Positions 1-8,846 are shown, counted from the stretch's first letter. The stretch is 64,000 bases of DNA from JBJYIN01 sp046237015 (GCF_046237015.1 NZ_JBJYIN010000001.1:248001-312000); one strand, 5' to 3'. Made by a program: numbers and translations. The notes: generated from the letters alone by a model not told the origin.

Positions 1-43
1 TAAAAGTTTTTATTGAAGTAGAGCAATAAAAGCAGTAACATTT

Positions 44-120
44 GGCTACGTAGCTCAGCTGGTTAGAGCACAGCACTCATAATGCTGGGGTCACAGGTTC
101 GATTCCCGTCGTAGCCACCA
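44..120 (+). tRNA. tRNA-Met (CAT), elongator type
   Basis: A 77-nt cloverleaf with an encoded 3' CCA. The acceptor stem pairs GGCTACG with CGTAGCC, the anticodon CAT is at 78-80, and the T arm carries GGTTCGATTCC. The sequence is almost that of the E. coli elongator tRNA-Met genes of the metT/metU operon. It lies 6 bp before tRNA-Gln, so both are probably cut from one precursor whose start is outside the window. Confidence 0.97.
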
Positions 121-126
121 CATTTT

Positions 127-201
127 TGGGGTATCGCCAAGCGGTAAGGCACCGGATTCTGATTCCGGCATTCCGAGGTTCGAATCCTCGTACCCCAGCC
201 A
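127..201 (+). tRNA. tRNA-Gln (CTG)
   Basis: A 75-nt cloverleaf with encoded CCA. The acceptor stem pairs TGGGGTA with TACCCCA, and the anticodon CTG at 159-161 reads CAG codons. It looks essentially identical to E. coli glnV/glnX. It is the last gene of the tRNA operon and is followed after 9 bp by a terminator. Confidence 0.97.
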
Positions 202-210
202 AATAGAGAA

Positions 211-232
211 GCCCGTTAATACGGGCTTTTTT
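211..232 (+). terminator. Rho-independent terminator of the tRNA operon
   Basis: A six-base-pair stem GCCCGT/ACGGGC with a TAAT loop is followed by a run of six T, 9 bp after tRNA-Gln. Confidence 0.9.
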
Positions 233-293
233 ACATCTGAAAGATACCGTTATCATGTTTAACGCCGCCATAGTGACGGCGGGTTGTAGTTAA

Positions 294-1460
294 TCAAACA
301 CCGATAGCGTATTTCAGCGCCTGTTGCTTTAAGCGACCTGCTCGCTGAGCGACCATTAAAGCCAGATTACGGGCTAAGCTCAACGGCGGTAGTGAATTAC
401 TGAACGTGTTGTAAAATAAGTCCATACCACTTTGCATCAACAGGTTATCCGGTTTTCGGCGGTACTGATAACGTCGCAACACGCGTTCAGAAGACCACGC
501 TTCACCCGCATCGCGGGCACCGATCAATACCTCTAGCAGGGTTTCAACATCCCGATACCCCAAATTAACCCCCTGCCCAGCCAAAGGATTAATCGTATGT
601 GCAGCGTCGCCCAGTAATACCAGACCTGGCTTAACATAGGTTTGAGCATGGCGGCGAACCAAGGGAAACGCCCCTACCCGCCTCGATTTGACATCCCCCA
701 AACGCTCAGGAAACGTCGCTGCGATCGCGTGATCTAATTGCGCCAACGGCATTGACTGGAGCTGTCGGATACGTTGGGGACTGTCATACCAAACCAGTTC
801 ACCCCAGTGATCAAACAGCGGCAGAAAAGCACGCGGCCCCGCTGGAGTAAATTGTTGCCAGGTGACGTCCTGCTGAGGACTTGAGGTTTCAACACTGATT
901 AGCATACAGGATTGACGATATTGCCAACCGCTGACACCAATCCCAGCCCACTGACGAACCTGTGAATTAGCGCCGTCAGCACCAATGACCAGCGAGGTGC
1001 TCAACGATTGCCCATCGTCAAGTTGCAAATTCCAACCTTGTTCCGTCTGTTGCAAGCATTTAGGCACGGCAGGACAATAGTGTTGGCAACGTGCTTCAGC
1101 TTCCAGACTCGTCCAGAGTGCCCTTTGCAACACCTGGTTTTCCACCATAAAACCCAGCTCGGGTAAATGGATATCCGCCGCATCAAACACAACGTGAGCG
1201 TTCTCCCACTCCCAGGTTTCAAGGCGGCGATATGGTACACTGCGCATAGCCTCAACTTTCTGCCAGACGCCAAGCCTCTTCAGCAAAGCCACTGAGGCAT
1301 AGCCCACGGCAGATACCCGAAGGTCCGGAGGGCTTTCCCTGTCAAACGAGGGTGGCACAACCTGTTCGATAACCGCGACCTGCAATCCATTTTGGGCCAA
1401 TCCCAAAGCCGCTGCGGCCCCCACCATCCCGCCTCCGACAACGATCGCATCATAATGCAT
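294..1460 (-). CDS. ubiF: 3-demethoxyubiquinol 3-hydroxylase UbiF
   Basis: A flavin monooxygenase for the late ring hydroxylation of ubiquinone synthesis. The 388-residue protein opens with the FAD-binding dinucleotide motif (G9, G11, G14). It has the second FAD motif GDAAHTINPLAGQG from residue 284 and the DG motif GADGANS near 160. Length and sequence match E. coli UbiF. It is divergent from miaB and beside the Met/Gln tRNA operon, as in E. coli. The GC-rich inverted repeat at 265-282, just after the stop, may be a weak terminator, but it lacks a clear T run. Confidence 0.95.
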   Translation of the reverse strand: MHYDAIVVGGGMVGAAAALGLAQNGLQVAVIEQVVPPSFDRESPPDLRVSAVGYASVALLKRLGVWQKVEAMRSVPYRRLETWEWENAHVVFDAADIHLPELGFMVENQVLQRALWTSLEAEARCQHYCPAVPKCLQQTEQGWNLQLDDGQSLSTSLVIGADGANSQVRQWAGIGVSGWQYRQSCMLISVETSSPQQDVTWQQFTPAGPRAFLPLFDHWGELVWYDSPQRIRQLQSMPLAQLDHAIAATFPERLGDVKSRRVGAFPLVRRHAQTYVKPGLVLLGDAAHTINPLAGQGVNLGYRDVETLLEVLIGARDAGEAWSSERVLRRYQYRRKPDNLLMQSGMDLFYNTFSNSLPPLSLARNLALMVAQRAGRLKQQALKYAIGV

Positions 1461-1665
1461 ACTGGTTTTACCCCTCGTTGGCTAACATCGTTAACGCCTG
1501 TAAAAATAGATTAGGGCAGTGTACTGGATTTCAGATCAATTTTTCAGAAAAGCCGTTCTTAGGGACGACCATTTGCAGACACTGGTCACAACGTCAGCGA
1601 ACGATTACAATACCCGCCCCGAATCAAGGGAATCTTTCTTATCCGCACTGAGTAATGGCAAGTCG

Positions 1666-3090
1666 ATGACAAAAAAACTGCATATTAAAACCTGGGGCTG
1701 TCAGATGAACGAGTACGATTCATCAAAGATGGCTGACTTACTGGGAAGTACGCACGGTTATGAATTAACCGAAATCGCGGAAGAGGCTGATGTTCTGCTG
1801 CTCAATACCTGCTCGATCCGTGAAAAAGCGCAGGAAAAAGTTTTCCATCAACTTGGCCGTTGGAAAGCCCTGAAAGATATCAATCCCAATTTGATTATTG
1901 GCGTTGGCGGTTGCGTAGCGTCACAAGAAGGTGCGCATATTCGTGAACGCGCGCATTACGTTGACGTGATTTTTGGCCCACAGACGCTGCACCGCCTGCC
2001 GGAAATGATTAACCATGTGCAAGGGACTCGTAGCCCGGTGGTGGATATCAGTTTCCCTGAAATCGAAAAATTTGACCGTTTGCCGGAACCTAAAGCAGAA
2101 GGTCCGACAGCTTTTGTTTCCATCATGGAAGGCTGCAACAAGTATTGTACGTTTTGCGTTGTACCTTATACGCGTGGCGAAGAAGTCAGTCGGCCATGTG
2201 ACGATGTGCTGTTTGAAATCGCACAGTTAGCTGAGCAAGGCGTGCGTGAGGTTAACCTGCTGGGGCAAAACGTGAATGCCTACCGTGGCGCAACCTACAA
2301 CGATGATATCTGCTCCTTCGCTGAACTATTGCGTCTGGTTGCGGCCATTGACGGCATCGACCGGATTCGCTTTACCACCAGCCATCCCATAGAATTTACT
2401 GACGACATTATCAGCGTCTATGAAGATACGCCCGAGCTGGTCAGCTTCCTTCATCTCCCCGTACAAAGTGGTTCGGACCGCGTGCTGACAATGATGAAGC
2501 GTCGCCACACTGCGCTCGAATACAAATCAATTATCCGTAAATTACATAACGCACGTCCCGGCATTCAGGTCAGTTCTGATTTCATCGTTGGCTTCCCTGG
2601 AGAAACTCAGGCCGACTTCGAACAGACCATGAAGCTGATTGCAGACGTGAATTTCGATATGAGCTATAGCTTTATTTACTCAGCACGTCCGGGAACCCCC
2701 GCCGCTGACATGGTCGACGATGTCTCAGAAGAAGAGAAAAAACAACGGTTATATATCCTGCAAGAGCGTATCAGTCAGCAGGCGATGCAATATAGCCGCC
2801 GTATGCAAGGCACCGTCCAGCGTATTCTGGTAGAAGGCACATCGCGCAAGAGCATCATGGAATTATCAGGGCGCACAGAAAACAACCGTGTCGTCAACTT
2901 TGAAGGTACACCGGATATGATCGGTAAATTCGTTGATGTAGAAATCGTAGATGTTTATCCAAACTCCCTACGCGGTATCATCGTACGAACCGAAGATCAG
3001 ATGGACTTACGCGTTCATGAATCACCTTCGCAAGTGATAGCCCGCACGCGCAAAGAAAATGAAATTGGCGTAGGCATTTATCAACCCTGA
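1666..3090 (+). CDS. miaB: tRNA-2-methylthio-N6-dimethylallyladenosine synthase MiaB
   Basis: A radical SAM methylthiotransferase that converts i6A37 to ms2i6A37 in tRNAs. From the chosen ATG the protein has 474 residues, as in E. coli. The auxiliary cluster cysteines are C12, C49 and C83. The radical SAM cluster is C157, C161 and C164 (CNKYCTFC). A TRAM domain ends the protein. The frame is open 147 bp further upstream (to 1519), but that extension has no counterpart in MiaB and starts in the ubiF promoter region, so MTKKLHIKTWGCQ was taken as the start. Confidence 0.96.
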   Translation: MTKKLHIKTWGCQMNEYDSSKMADLLGSTHGYELTEIAEEADVLLLNTCSIREKAQEKVFHQLGRWKALKDINPNLIIGVGGCVASQEGAHIRERAHYVDVIFGPQTLHRLPEMINHVQGTRSPVVDISFPEIEKFDRLPEPKAEGPTAFVSIMEGCNKYCTFCVVPYTRGEEVSRPCDDVLFEIAQLAEQGVREVNLLGQNVNAYRGATYNDDICSFAELLRLVAAIDGIDRIRFTTSHPIEFTDDIISVYEDTPELVSFLHLPVQSGSDRVLTMMKRRHTALEYKSIIRKLHNARPGIQVSSDFIVGFPGETQADFEQTMKLIADVNFDMSYSFIYSARPGTPAADMVDDVSEEEKKQRLYILQERISQQAMQYSRRMQGTVQRILVEGTSRKSIMELSGRTENNRVVNFEGTPDMIGKFVDVEIVDVYPNSLRGIIVRTEDQMDLRVHESPSQVIARTRKENEIGVGIYQP

Positions 3091-3118
3091 TAACACCTCG
3101 TTTTCTAAGTATATTCCC

Positions 3119-3142
3119 ATGGGTGGCTCGTCCACCCATTCT
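3119..3142 (+). terminator. Probable miaB terminator hairpin
   Basis: An eight-base-pair stem ATGGGTGG/CCACCCAT with a 5-nt loop lies 28 bp after the miaB stop. The tail TCTTAT is only moderately T-rich. Confidence 0.5.
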
Positions 3143-3245
3143 TATAGACTTTCATCACCATTACATTTGGTTTTGCGAAACCGCATCCCAATATAACGAT
3201 TGTGACTTGCACCATCGGTGTATTCACGATAAATAATTCCTGATA

Positions 3246-3372
3246 TATACCCTAAATAATTCAAGTTTCAGGAAGGCGGCAAGAGAAGGAATCCCGATGA
3301 GCTTACTTGAGTAAGTGATTCGGGTGACTGAACGCAGCCAACGCACATGCAACTTGAAGTATGACGGGTATA
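3246..3372 (+). repeat. Full-length ERIC element (127 bp)
   Basis: It starts TATACCCTAAATAATTC and ends GAAGTATGACGGGTATA. The ERIC core is plain: GAATCCCGATGAGCTTAC, then GTAAGTGATTCGGGTGA, then the CGCAGCCAACGCAC block. The length of 127 bp equals the classical element. It lies between miaB and ybeZ and its end is 74 bp before the ybeZ start, so it is probably in the ybeZ leader. Confidence 0.95.
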
Positions 3373-3446
3373 GCTTATTTAAACGGTGAAATTCAGTCCA
3401 GGATCCATCAACTGAGTCGGATCCAATCAACATCAAGAGGAATAAT

Positions 3447-4502
3447 TTGAACGTAACGACAAAAGAGATAGCCCTTGAACCCGCAGATAACCAACGCTTA
3501 CTCAGCCTTTGCGGCCCATTTGACGACAACATCAAACAGCTCGAGCGTCGTCTGGGTATCGAAATTAACCGTCGGGACAATAAATTCAAGCTGGTAGGCA
3601 AAGACCTGTGTATCCAGGCCGCAGCCGATATTCTTCAACGTTTGTATGTCGATACAGCCCCGGTTCGCGGCACCATCGGTGATATTGAACCCGAGCAAAT
3701 TCATCTGGCCATTAAAGAGTCTGGCGCGCTGGAACAAACGGCCGATAGCATTCCTGACTACGGCAAGGCTATCAATATTCGAACCAAGCGCGGAGTCATC
3801 AAACCCCGCACGCCGAATCAGGCTCAGTACATTGCCAACGTTCTCGATCACGATATTACGTTCGGCGTAGGTCCAGCAGGAACCGGGAAAACTTACCTTG
3901 CTGTCGCTGCGGCAGTTGATGCGCTGGAGCGTCAGGAAATCCGTCGTATTTTACTGACGCGCCCTGCGGTTGAAGCCGGTGAAAAACTCGGTTTTCTGCC
4001 CGGCGATTTAAGCCAGAAAGTTGACCCTTATCTGCGCCCGTTGTACGACGCACTGTTTGAGATGCTCGGTTTCGAACGCGTCGAGAAATTGATAGAACGT
4101 AACGTCATTGAAGTCGCGCCACTTGCTTATATGCGTGGTCGTACGCTGAATGATGCCTTTATTATTTTGGATGAAAGTCAGAACACCAGCATTGAACAAA
4201 TGAAAATGTTTCTGACCCGTATCGGTTTTAATTCGAAAGCAGTGATTACCGGTGATGTAACCCAGATTGATTTGCCACGTAATCAAAAATCAGGTTTACG
4301 TCATGCCATTGAGGTTTTATCTGATGTCGAAGAGATAAGCTTTAACTTTTTTCATAGTGAAGACGTCGTTCGTCATCCTGTTGTCGCACGTATCGTTAAT
4401 GCTTATGAAGCATGGGAAAATGCGGAACAAAAACGCAAGGATCAATTGGCTGAACAACGTAAACGCGAAGCACAGGCAGCCTCTGAGCAGGAGCATAAAT
4501 GA
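3447..4502 (+). CDS. ybeZ: PhoH-family ATPase YbeZ
   Basis: A cytoplasmic PhoH-like P-loop NTPase of 351 residues, partner of the neighbouring endoribonuclease YbeY in rRNA maturation and stress. Walker A is GPAGTGKT (142-149) and Walker B is FIILDE (238-243). An N-terminal KH-like segment precedes them, and the C-terminal tail is charged (E/Q/K rich). The start is TTG, preceded by AAGAGG at a good distance; E. coli ybeZ starts at the same codon position. The stop overlaps the ybeY start by 4 bp, so the two are translationally coupled. Confidence 0.95.
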   Translation: MNVTTKEIALEPADNQRLLSLCGPFDDNIKQLERRLGIEINRRDNKFKLVGKDLCIQAAADILQRLYVDTAPVRGTIGDIEPEQIHLAIKESGALEQTADSIPDYGKAINIRTKRGVIKPRTPNQAQYIANVLDHDITFGVGPAGTGKTYLAVAAAVDALERQEIRRILLTRPAVEAGEKLGFLPGDLSQKVDPYLRPLYDALFEMLGFERVEKLIERNVIEVAPLAYMRGRTLNDAFIILDESQNTSIEQMKMFLTRIGFNSKAVITGDVTQIDLPRNQKSGLRHAIEVLSDVEEISFNFFHSEDVVRHPVVARIVNAYEAWENAEQKRKDQLAEQRKREAQAASEQEHK

Positions 4503-4978
4503 GCCAGGTCATTCTTGATTTGCAGATTGCCAGCGAACAGTCTCAGGGGTTACCTGAAGAAAAGGATTTTCAACGCTGGCTGGAAGGTGTTCTACCCCAA
4601 TTTCAGGAAGTATCAGAAGTCACTATCCGTATAGTTGATGAAGCGGAAAGTCATAACCTGAATTACACCTACAGAGGTAAAGATAAGCCAACCAACGTAC
4701 TTTCTTTCCCCTTTGAAGCACCACCGGAAGTGGAACTCCCCCTGCTGGGTGATTTAGTCATTTGTCGTCAGGTTGTCGAGCAGGAAGCGGTCGAACAGCA
4801 GAAAACGGAGGAAGAGCATTGGGCACATATGGTTGTCCATGGTAGCCTGCATCTGCTAGGGTATGACCACATCGAAGACAGTGAAGCCGAAGAAATGGAA
4901 GCACTGGAAACGGAGATTATGCAAAATATGGGTTATGCTGATCCGTATCTTGCAGAGAAAGATGGCCTCACCGAATAA
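4499..4978 (+). CDS. ybeY: Endoribonuclease YbeY
   Basis: A single-strand-specific zinc endoribonuclease needed for 16S rRNA 3'-end maturation and late 70S quality control. The 159-residue protein has the family signature H114-x3-H118-x5-H124 in HGSLHLLGYDH, which ligates zinc. The start ATG overlaps the ybeZ stop (ATGA). It is second in the ybeZ-ybeY-corC-lnt operon, the usual enterobacterial order. Confidence 0.96.
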   Translation: MSQVILDLQIASEQSQGLPEEKDFQRWLEGVLPQFQEVSEVTIRIVDEAESHNLNYTYRGKDKPTNVLSFPFEAPPEVELPLLGDLVICRQVVEQEAVEQQKTEEEHWAHMVVHGSLHLLGYDHIEDSEAEEMEALETEIMQNMGYADPYLAEKDGLTE

Positions 4979-5108
4979 ATAGAAATACATTTTGTTTAAT
5001 CTGGGATCGGGAAGATGCCAGATATTAATACCTTATACGCCAGTTAACTGTGTTTTTCCCGGTTACTGGCAATATTTTCTTAACAAGAGTGATGTTAATA
5101 AAAACGCC

Positions 5109-5987
5109 ATGAGCGACGACCATTCTCAAAACAACGATAGCCCCAGTCCTAAAAAGGGTTTCTTTTCCCTTATTCTCAATCAGCTTTTCCACGGTGAACC
5201 CAAAGATCGTAACGATCTGCTCACGCTGATCCGTGACTCCGAACAGAATGAGCTGATTGATCCAGAAACTCGCGATATGCTTGAAGGCGTGATGGATATC
5301 GCCGAACAGCGTGTACGTGACATCATGATCCCTCGTTCTCAGATGATTACGCTTAAGCGCGATCAGACTCTGGAAGAATGTCTGGATGTGATTATCGAAT
5401 CAGCTCATTCCCGTTTCCCGGTCATCAGCGAAGATAAAGACCATATTGAGGGAATTCTGATGGCCAAGGACCTCCTGCCTTTTATGCGCAGTGATTCCGA
5501 ACCATTCAGTATGGATAAAGTTCTCCGCACCGCCGTTGTTGTACCTGAAAGCAAACGTGTTGACCGGATGCTGAACGAATTCCGCTCTCTTCGTTATCAT
5601 ATGGCGATTGTTATTGACGAATTTGGCGGCGTTTCCGGCCTTGTCACGATTGAAGATATTCTGGAGCTCATCGTCGGCGAGATTGAAGATGAATATGACG
5701 ATGAAGAAGATCGTGATATCCGCCAGCTCAATCGCCACACATACACCGTGCGCGCATTGACCGATATTGAAGATTTTAATGAAACCTTTGGTACTCAGTT
5801 TAGTGATGAGGAAGTCGACACGATTGGCGGCCTTATCATGCAGTCATTTGGGCATTTACCTTCCCGCGGTGAAACCATTGACATCGAAGGTTACCTGTTT
5901 AAAGTCGCGATGGCGGATAGCCGACGAATTATTCAGGTTCACGTCAGAATCCCTGACGATGCACCTCAACCACAATTGGAAGATTAA
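5109..5987 (+). CDS. corC: CorC/YbeX magnesium-cobalt efflux-related protein with two CBS domains
   Basis: A 292-residue cytosolic protein with an N-terminal KKGFFS-type segment, paired CBS domains (about 65-190) and a C-terminal CorC/HlyC domain (about 205-285). It is linked genetically to Mg/Co efflux and, as YbeX, to ribosome metabolism. The frame is open 117 bp upstream to 4992, but homology with E. coli begins at MSDDHSQN, so ATG 5109 was chosen. It lies between ybeY and lnt, 7 bp before lnt. Confidence 0.94.
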   Translation: MSDDHSQNNDSPSPKKGFFSLILNQLFHGEPKDRNDLLTLIRDSEQNELIDPETRDMLEGVMDIAEQRVRDIMIPRSQMITLKRDQTLEECLDVIIESAHSRFPVISEDKDHIEGILMAKDLLPFMRSDSEPFSMDKVLRTAVVVPESKRVDRMLNEFRSLRYHMAIVIDEFGGVSGLVTIEDILELIVGEIEDEYDDEEDRDIRQLNRHTYTVRALTDIEDFNETFGTQFSDEEVDTIGGLIMQSFGHLPSRGETIDIEGYLFKVAMADSRRIIQVHVRIPDDAPQPQLED

Positions 5988-5994
5988 ATAAGCA

Positions 5995-7524
5995 ATGGCG
6001 TTCGCTTCTTTACTGCAACGCCAGCAGGTGCGCATCCTGCTGGCGCTTTTGTTTGGCGCCTTCGGTACACTGGCGTTTTCTCCCTTTGATTTCTGGCCTG
6101 CTGCATTAGTTTCATTAATGGGGCTACAAGCCCTTACACTGCATCGCACCGTGCGTCAATCGGCGTGGATCGGTTTTTCTTGGGGATTTGGCTTGTTCGG
6201 CAGCGGCATTAACTGGGTCTATGTCAGCATTGCTCAGTTTGGTGGTATGCCCGGACCAATCAACATTGCTCTTGTCGTACTGCTGGCTGCGTATTTAGCA
6301 CTCTATCCACTACTCTTTGCCGCGCTACTCACTCGCTTATGTTCAAAAACCAGTTGGTGGCGACTTGCCATTGCCGCACCAGTATTGTGGCAATTGACAG
6401 AATTCCTACGTGGCTGGGTATTGACCGGCTTCCCATGGCTTCAATTTGGCTACAGCCAGATTAATGGTCCATTGAAAGGCATCGCCCCCATACTCGGTGT
6501 TGATGCCATCACGTTTATGCTAATGAGCATTAGCGGCCTCGTGGTTTTGTCGCTATATCAGCGTCGAACGCTTCCAGCCGTTATCGCATTCGCGCTACTG
6601 GCTCTGCCGTGGCCACTACGCCATATTCAGTGGTTTGATCTGCTGCCTGAGCGGGCGGTCAACATCGCATTGGTCCAAGGAGATATCCCTCAGGCGCTTA
6701 AGTGGGATCCGAATCAACTACTGAATACCTTGAATATTTATCTGGATAACAGTCTGCCTTATATGGAAAAGGCACCTATTATCATCTGGCCTGAATCGGC
6801 TATCCCCGATGTAGAGAGCCGTCAGGGAGACTATCTAACCAAACTTGATGGCTTACTCCGTAGCCACAACAGCAGCCTTATCACCGGGATTGTAGACTCT
6901 CGTCGTAACAATAACGGGTTTGAGTATTACAACAGTATTATCGTTCTGGGTGATAAACAGCCTTATCACTACCCCACCAGTAACCGCTATAACAAGAATC
7001 ACCTGGTGCCATTTGGCGAATTCGTGCCATTGGAAACGCTATTACGCCCATTGGCACCCTTTTTCGATTTACCCATGTCGTCGTTCAGTCGTGGCGCTTA
7101 TATTCAACCCCAATTAACCGTCGGTAGTTTTAGACTCAACGCCGCTATCTGTTATGAAATCATTCTGGGTCAACAGCTACGCGATAATTTCCGCGAAGAC
7201 ACGGATATGTTGTTAACCATCTCCAATGATGCCTGGTTCGGCCACTCCATTGGGCCGTGGCAACATTTCCAGATGGCACGTATGCGAGCGCTGGAATTAG
7301 GACGCCCTCTGGTTCGTAGTACCAATAACGGAGTGACTGCCGTTATTGCACCGACTGGTGAGGTTTCTGCCAGCTTGCCACAGTTCACGCGCGCCGTTTT
7401 AGATACACAGGTTATTCCAGCCAGTGGCCTGACCCCCTACGCACGTTTTGGTGGTTTACCGCTGTGGATCATTACGCTACTGGGTGGCGTAATGACGTTA
7501 TTCCTCACCTTCCGCCGTCGTTGA
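5995..7524 (+). CDS. lnt: Apolipoprotein N-acyltransferase Lnt
   Basis: An inner-membrane enzyme that adds the third acyl chain to lipoproteins so that Lol can export them. The 509-residue protein has a multi-pass N-terminal half (about 6-8 hydrophobic segments to residue 210). A periplasmic nitrilase domain follows, with triad E267 (WPESAIP), K334 (YNKNHLVPFGEF) and C386 (AAICYE), and a last membrane helix near 485-505. It is the last gene of the ybeZ operon, with a strong terminator 30 bp downstream. Confidence 0.96.
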   Translation: MAFASLLQRQQVRILLALLFGAFGTLAFSPFDFWPAALVSLMGLQALTLHRTVRQSAWIGFSWGFGLFGSGINWVYVSIAQFGGMPGPINIALVVLLAAYLALYPLLFAALLTRLCSKTSWWRLAIAAPVLWQLTEFLRGWVLTGFPWLQFGYSQINGPLKGIAPILGVDAITFMLMSISGLVVLSLYQRRTLPAVIAFALLALPWPLRHIQWFDLLPERAVNIALVQGDIPQALKWDPNQLLNTLNIYLDNSLPYMEKAPIIIWPESAIPDVESRQGDYLTKLDGLLRSHNSSLITGIVDSRRNNNGFEYYNSIIVLGDKQPYHYPTSNRYNKNHLVPFGEFVPLETLLRPLAPFFDLPMSSFSRGAYIQPQLTVGSFRLNAAICYEIILGQQLRDNFREDTDMLLTISNDAWFGHSIGPWQHFQMARMRALELGRPLVRSTNNGVTAVIAPTGEVSASLPQFTRAVLDTQVIPASGLTPYARFGGLPLWIITLLGGVMTLFLTFRRR

Positions 7525-7527
7525 TTC

Positions 7528-7549
7528 TATACCCAAAATAATTCATGTT
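7528..7549 (+). repeat. Solo ERIC left end (remnant)
   Basis: TATACCCAAAATAATTC followed by ATGTT matches the left end of the other ERIC elements in the window, then stops abruptly at the lnt terminator. No right end is seen nearby. Confidence 0.6.
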
Positions 7550-7553
7550 CCCC

Positions 7554-7584
7554 AAAGGCATGCGCTCGCATGCCTTTTCTTTTT
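7554..7584 (+). terminator. Rho-independent terminator after lnt
   Basis: A perfect ten-base-pair stem AAAGGCATGC/GCATGCCTTT with a GCTC loop, followed by a T-rich tail. The T tail runs into the sigma-54 promoter box. Confidence 0.9.
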
Positions 7585-7599
7585 GGCACGGTATTTGCC
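7584..7599 (+). promoter_or_regulatory. Sigma-54 promoter for gltI
   Basis: TGGCACG-N4-TTGC with exactly 10 bp between the GG (7585-7586) and GC (7597-7598) elements fits the -24/-12 consensus at all key bases. Initiation would be near 7610, giving a leader of about 340 nt before gltI. Sigma-54 control fits nitrogen regulation of glutamate/aspartate uptake. The calling is from the motif alone. Confidence 0.75.
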
Positions 7600-7655
7600 T
7601 ATTATTATCTTGTAAATGGTTGTTTCCGTGTTTTTAGCGAGTTCACTGACCACAA

Positions 7656-7723
7656 AGCACGAGATTGGGGCAAACACTGCACTCAAATGATGCAATTTGA
7701 GTTTAGTGCTGTGATTTGGTGCG
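7656..7723 (+). promoter_or_regulatory. Three NtrC-like sites in the gltI leader
   Basis: The best is TGCACTCAAATGATGCA at 7678-7694, close to the NtrC dyad TGCAC-N7-GTGCA. Weaker relatives lie at about 7656-7672 (AGCAC...GGGCA) and 7707-7723 (TGCT...GGTGC). They are downstream of the sigma-54 box, which is unusual but possible for enhancers. Confidence 0.45.
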
Positions 7724-7762
7724 GTAGGGCTCGCAAAAAACAAACATTTTCATATCAATCTA

Positions 7763-7793
7763 TTTACAATCAGCTATTTTTTAACAGTATACG
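7763..7793 (+). promoter_or_regulatory. Possible sigma-70 promoter for gltI
   Basis: TTTACA at 7763-7768 and GTATAC at 7787-7792 are 18 bp apart. Between here and the gltI start lie only the GcvB-type box and the direct repeats; nothing coding is seen in 7600-7949. Confidence 0.35.
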
Positions 7794-7866
7794 TTGTTAC
7801 TTCGCTCTTTAACGGTGCATGAAACCACACCGCAGAAGAAACCAAACGTCATCTGTAATTTAGCAG

Positions 7867-7874
7867 CACAACAT
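7867..7874 (+). promoter_or_regulatory. GcvB-type C/A-rich target box upstream of gltI
   Basis: CACAACAT is an exact match to the C/A-rich target bound by the G/U-rich R1 region of the sRNA GcvB. It lies about 80 nt upstream of the gltI start. GcvB is known to repress gltI in Salmonella through an upstream C/A-rich element; its use here is inferred. Confidence 0.5.
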
Positions 7875-7930
7875 TAGATCTATATGACTGCGCCATGGTT
7901 TTAGATCCATATCGTTTTAGATCCATAACG
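7874..7930 (+). repeat. Three direct repeats TTAGATCYATA before gltI
   Basis: TTAGATCTATATG (7874), TTAGATCCATATCG (7901) and TTAGATCCATAACG (7917) occur at 27- and 16-bp steps just before the ribosome binding site. No known operator was recognised. Confidence 0.7.
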
Positions 7931-7949
7931 ACAGCAAAGGGGTTAGAAC

Positions 7950-8846
7950 ATGCAAATGCGTAAATTGGCACTATCACTGCTTCTGCTTGGCACCACCGTC
8001 AGCCTTGCTCAAGCTGAGGATCTGGCTGGCACGCTGAAAAAAGTAAAAGACAATGGTGTCATCGTTATCGGCCACCGTGAATCATCGGTTCCTTTCTCTT
8101 ACTACGATAACCAACAGAAAGTTGTCGGTTACTCTCAGGCCTATTCAGACAAAATTGTTGAGGCCATTAAGAAAAAGTTAGATGCGCCCAATCTGCAGGT
8201 GAAACTGCTCCCTATTACTTCCCAGAACCGTATTCCATTGCTGCAAAACGGCACCTTTGATTTGGAATGTGGCTCGACAACGAACAACCTTGAACGCCAA
8301 AAACAAGCGGCATTCTCAAATACCATTTTTGTCGTCGGTACTCGTCTGCTAACGAAAAAAGACTCTGGTATTAAAGACTTCCCTGATCTGCAGGGTAAAA
8401 CGGTTGTGGTGACCTCGGGAACGACATCTGAAGTTCTGCTTAACAAGCTGAATGAAGAAAAACAAATGAAGATGCGTATCATCAGTGCGAAAGATCACGG
8501 TGATTCTTTCCGTACGCTGGAAAGTGGCCGTGCCGTTGCTTTCATGATGGACGATGCTCTACTTGCCGGTGAACGCGCTAAAGCGAAAGATGCCGATAAG
8601 TGGGCAATCCTCGGTACTGCACAATCTGAAGAAGCCTACGGCTGCATGTTGCGTAAAGACGATCCGCAATTCAAGAAACTGGTAGATGACACCATTGCTG
8701 AAGTCCAGACTTCTGGCGAAGCAGAAAAATGGTTTGATCGCTGGTTTAAACAGCCGATTCCACCAAAAGATCTCAATCTGAATTTTGAGCTTTCTGATGA
8801 AATGAAAGCCTTGTTCAAAGCGCCGAATGATAAAGCGTTAAACTAA
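7950..8846 (+). CDS. gltI: Glutamate/aspartate ABC transporter periplasmic binding protein GltI
   Basis: The 298-residue protein has a signal peptide (MQMRK, hydrophobic stretch, LAQA-ED cleavage near residue 22). The mature family-3 solute-binding fold closely follows E. coli GltI (GHRESSVPFSYYDNQQKVVGYS; SAKDHGDSFRTLESGRA). It delivers L-Glu/L-Asp to GltJK-GltL. AGGGG precedes the ATG by 7 bp; a second ATG two codons later is possible. A sigma-54 box, NtrC-like sites and a GcvB box lie upstream. Confidence 0.96.
   Translation: MQMRKLALSLLLLGTTVSLAQAEDLAGTLKKVKDNGVIVIGHRESSVPFSYYDNQQKVVGYSQAYSDKIVEAIKKKLDAPNLQVKLLPITSQNRIPLLQNGTFDLECGSTTNNLERQKQAAFSNTIFVVGTRLLTKKDSGIKDFPDLQGKTVVVTSGTTSEVLLNKLNEEKQMKMRIISAKDHGDSFRTLESGRAVAFMMDDALLAGERAKAKDADKWAILGTAQSEEAYGCMLRKDDPQFKKLVDDTIAEVQTSGEAEKWFDRWFKQPIPPKDLNLNFELSDEMKALFKAPNDKALN

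Noticed and set aside
77..271. 64-codon minus-strand frame over the tRNA genes
   Set aside because: It is the antisense of two tRNAs; such frames with GVRGFEPR and TTGIEPVT are a common artefact.
7570..7812. 80-codon frame in the gltI leader
   Set aside because: It starts in the lnt terminator and covers the sigma-54 and NtrC-like sites; no ribosome binding site and no recognisable protein.
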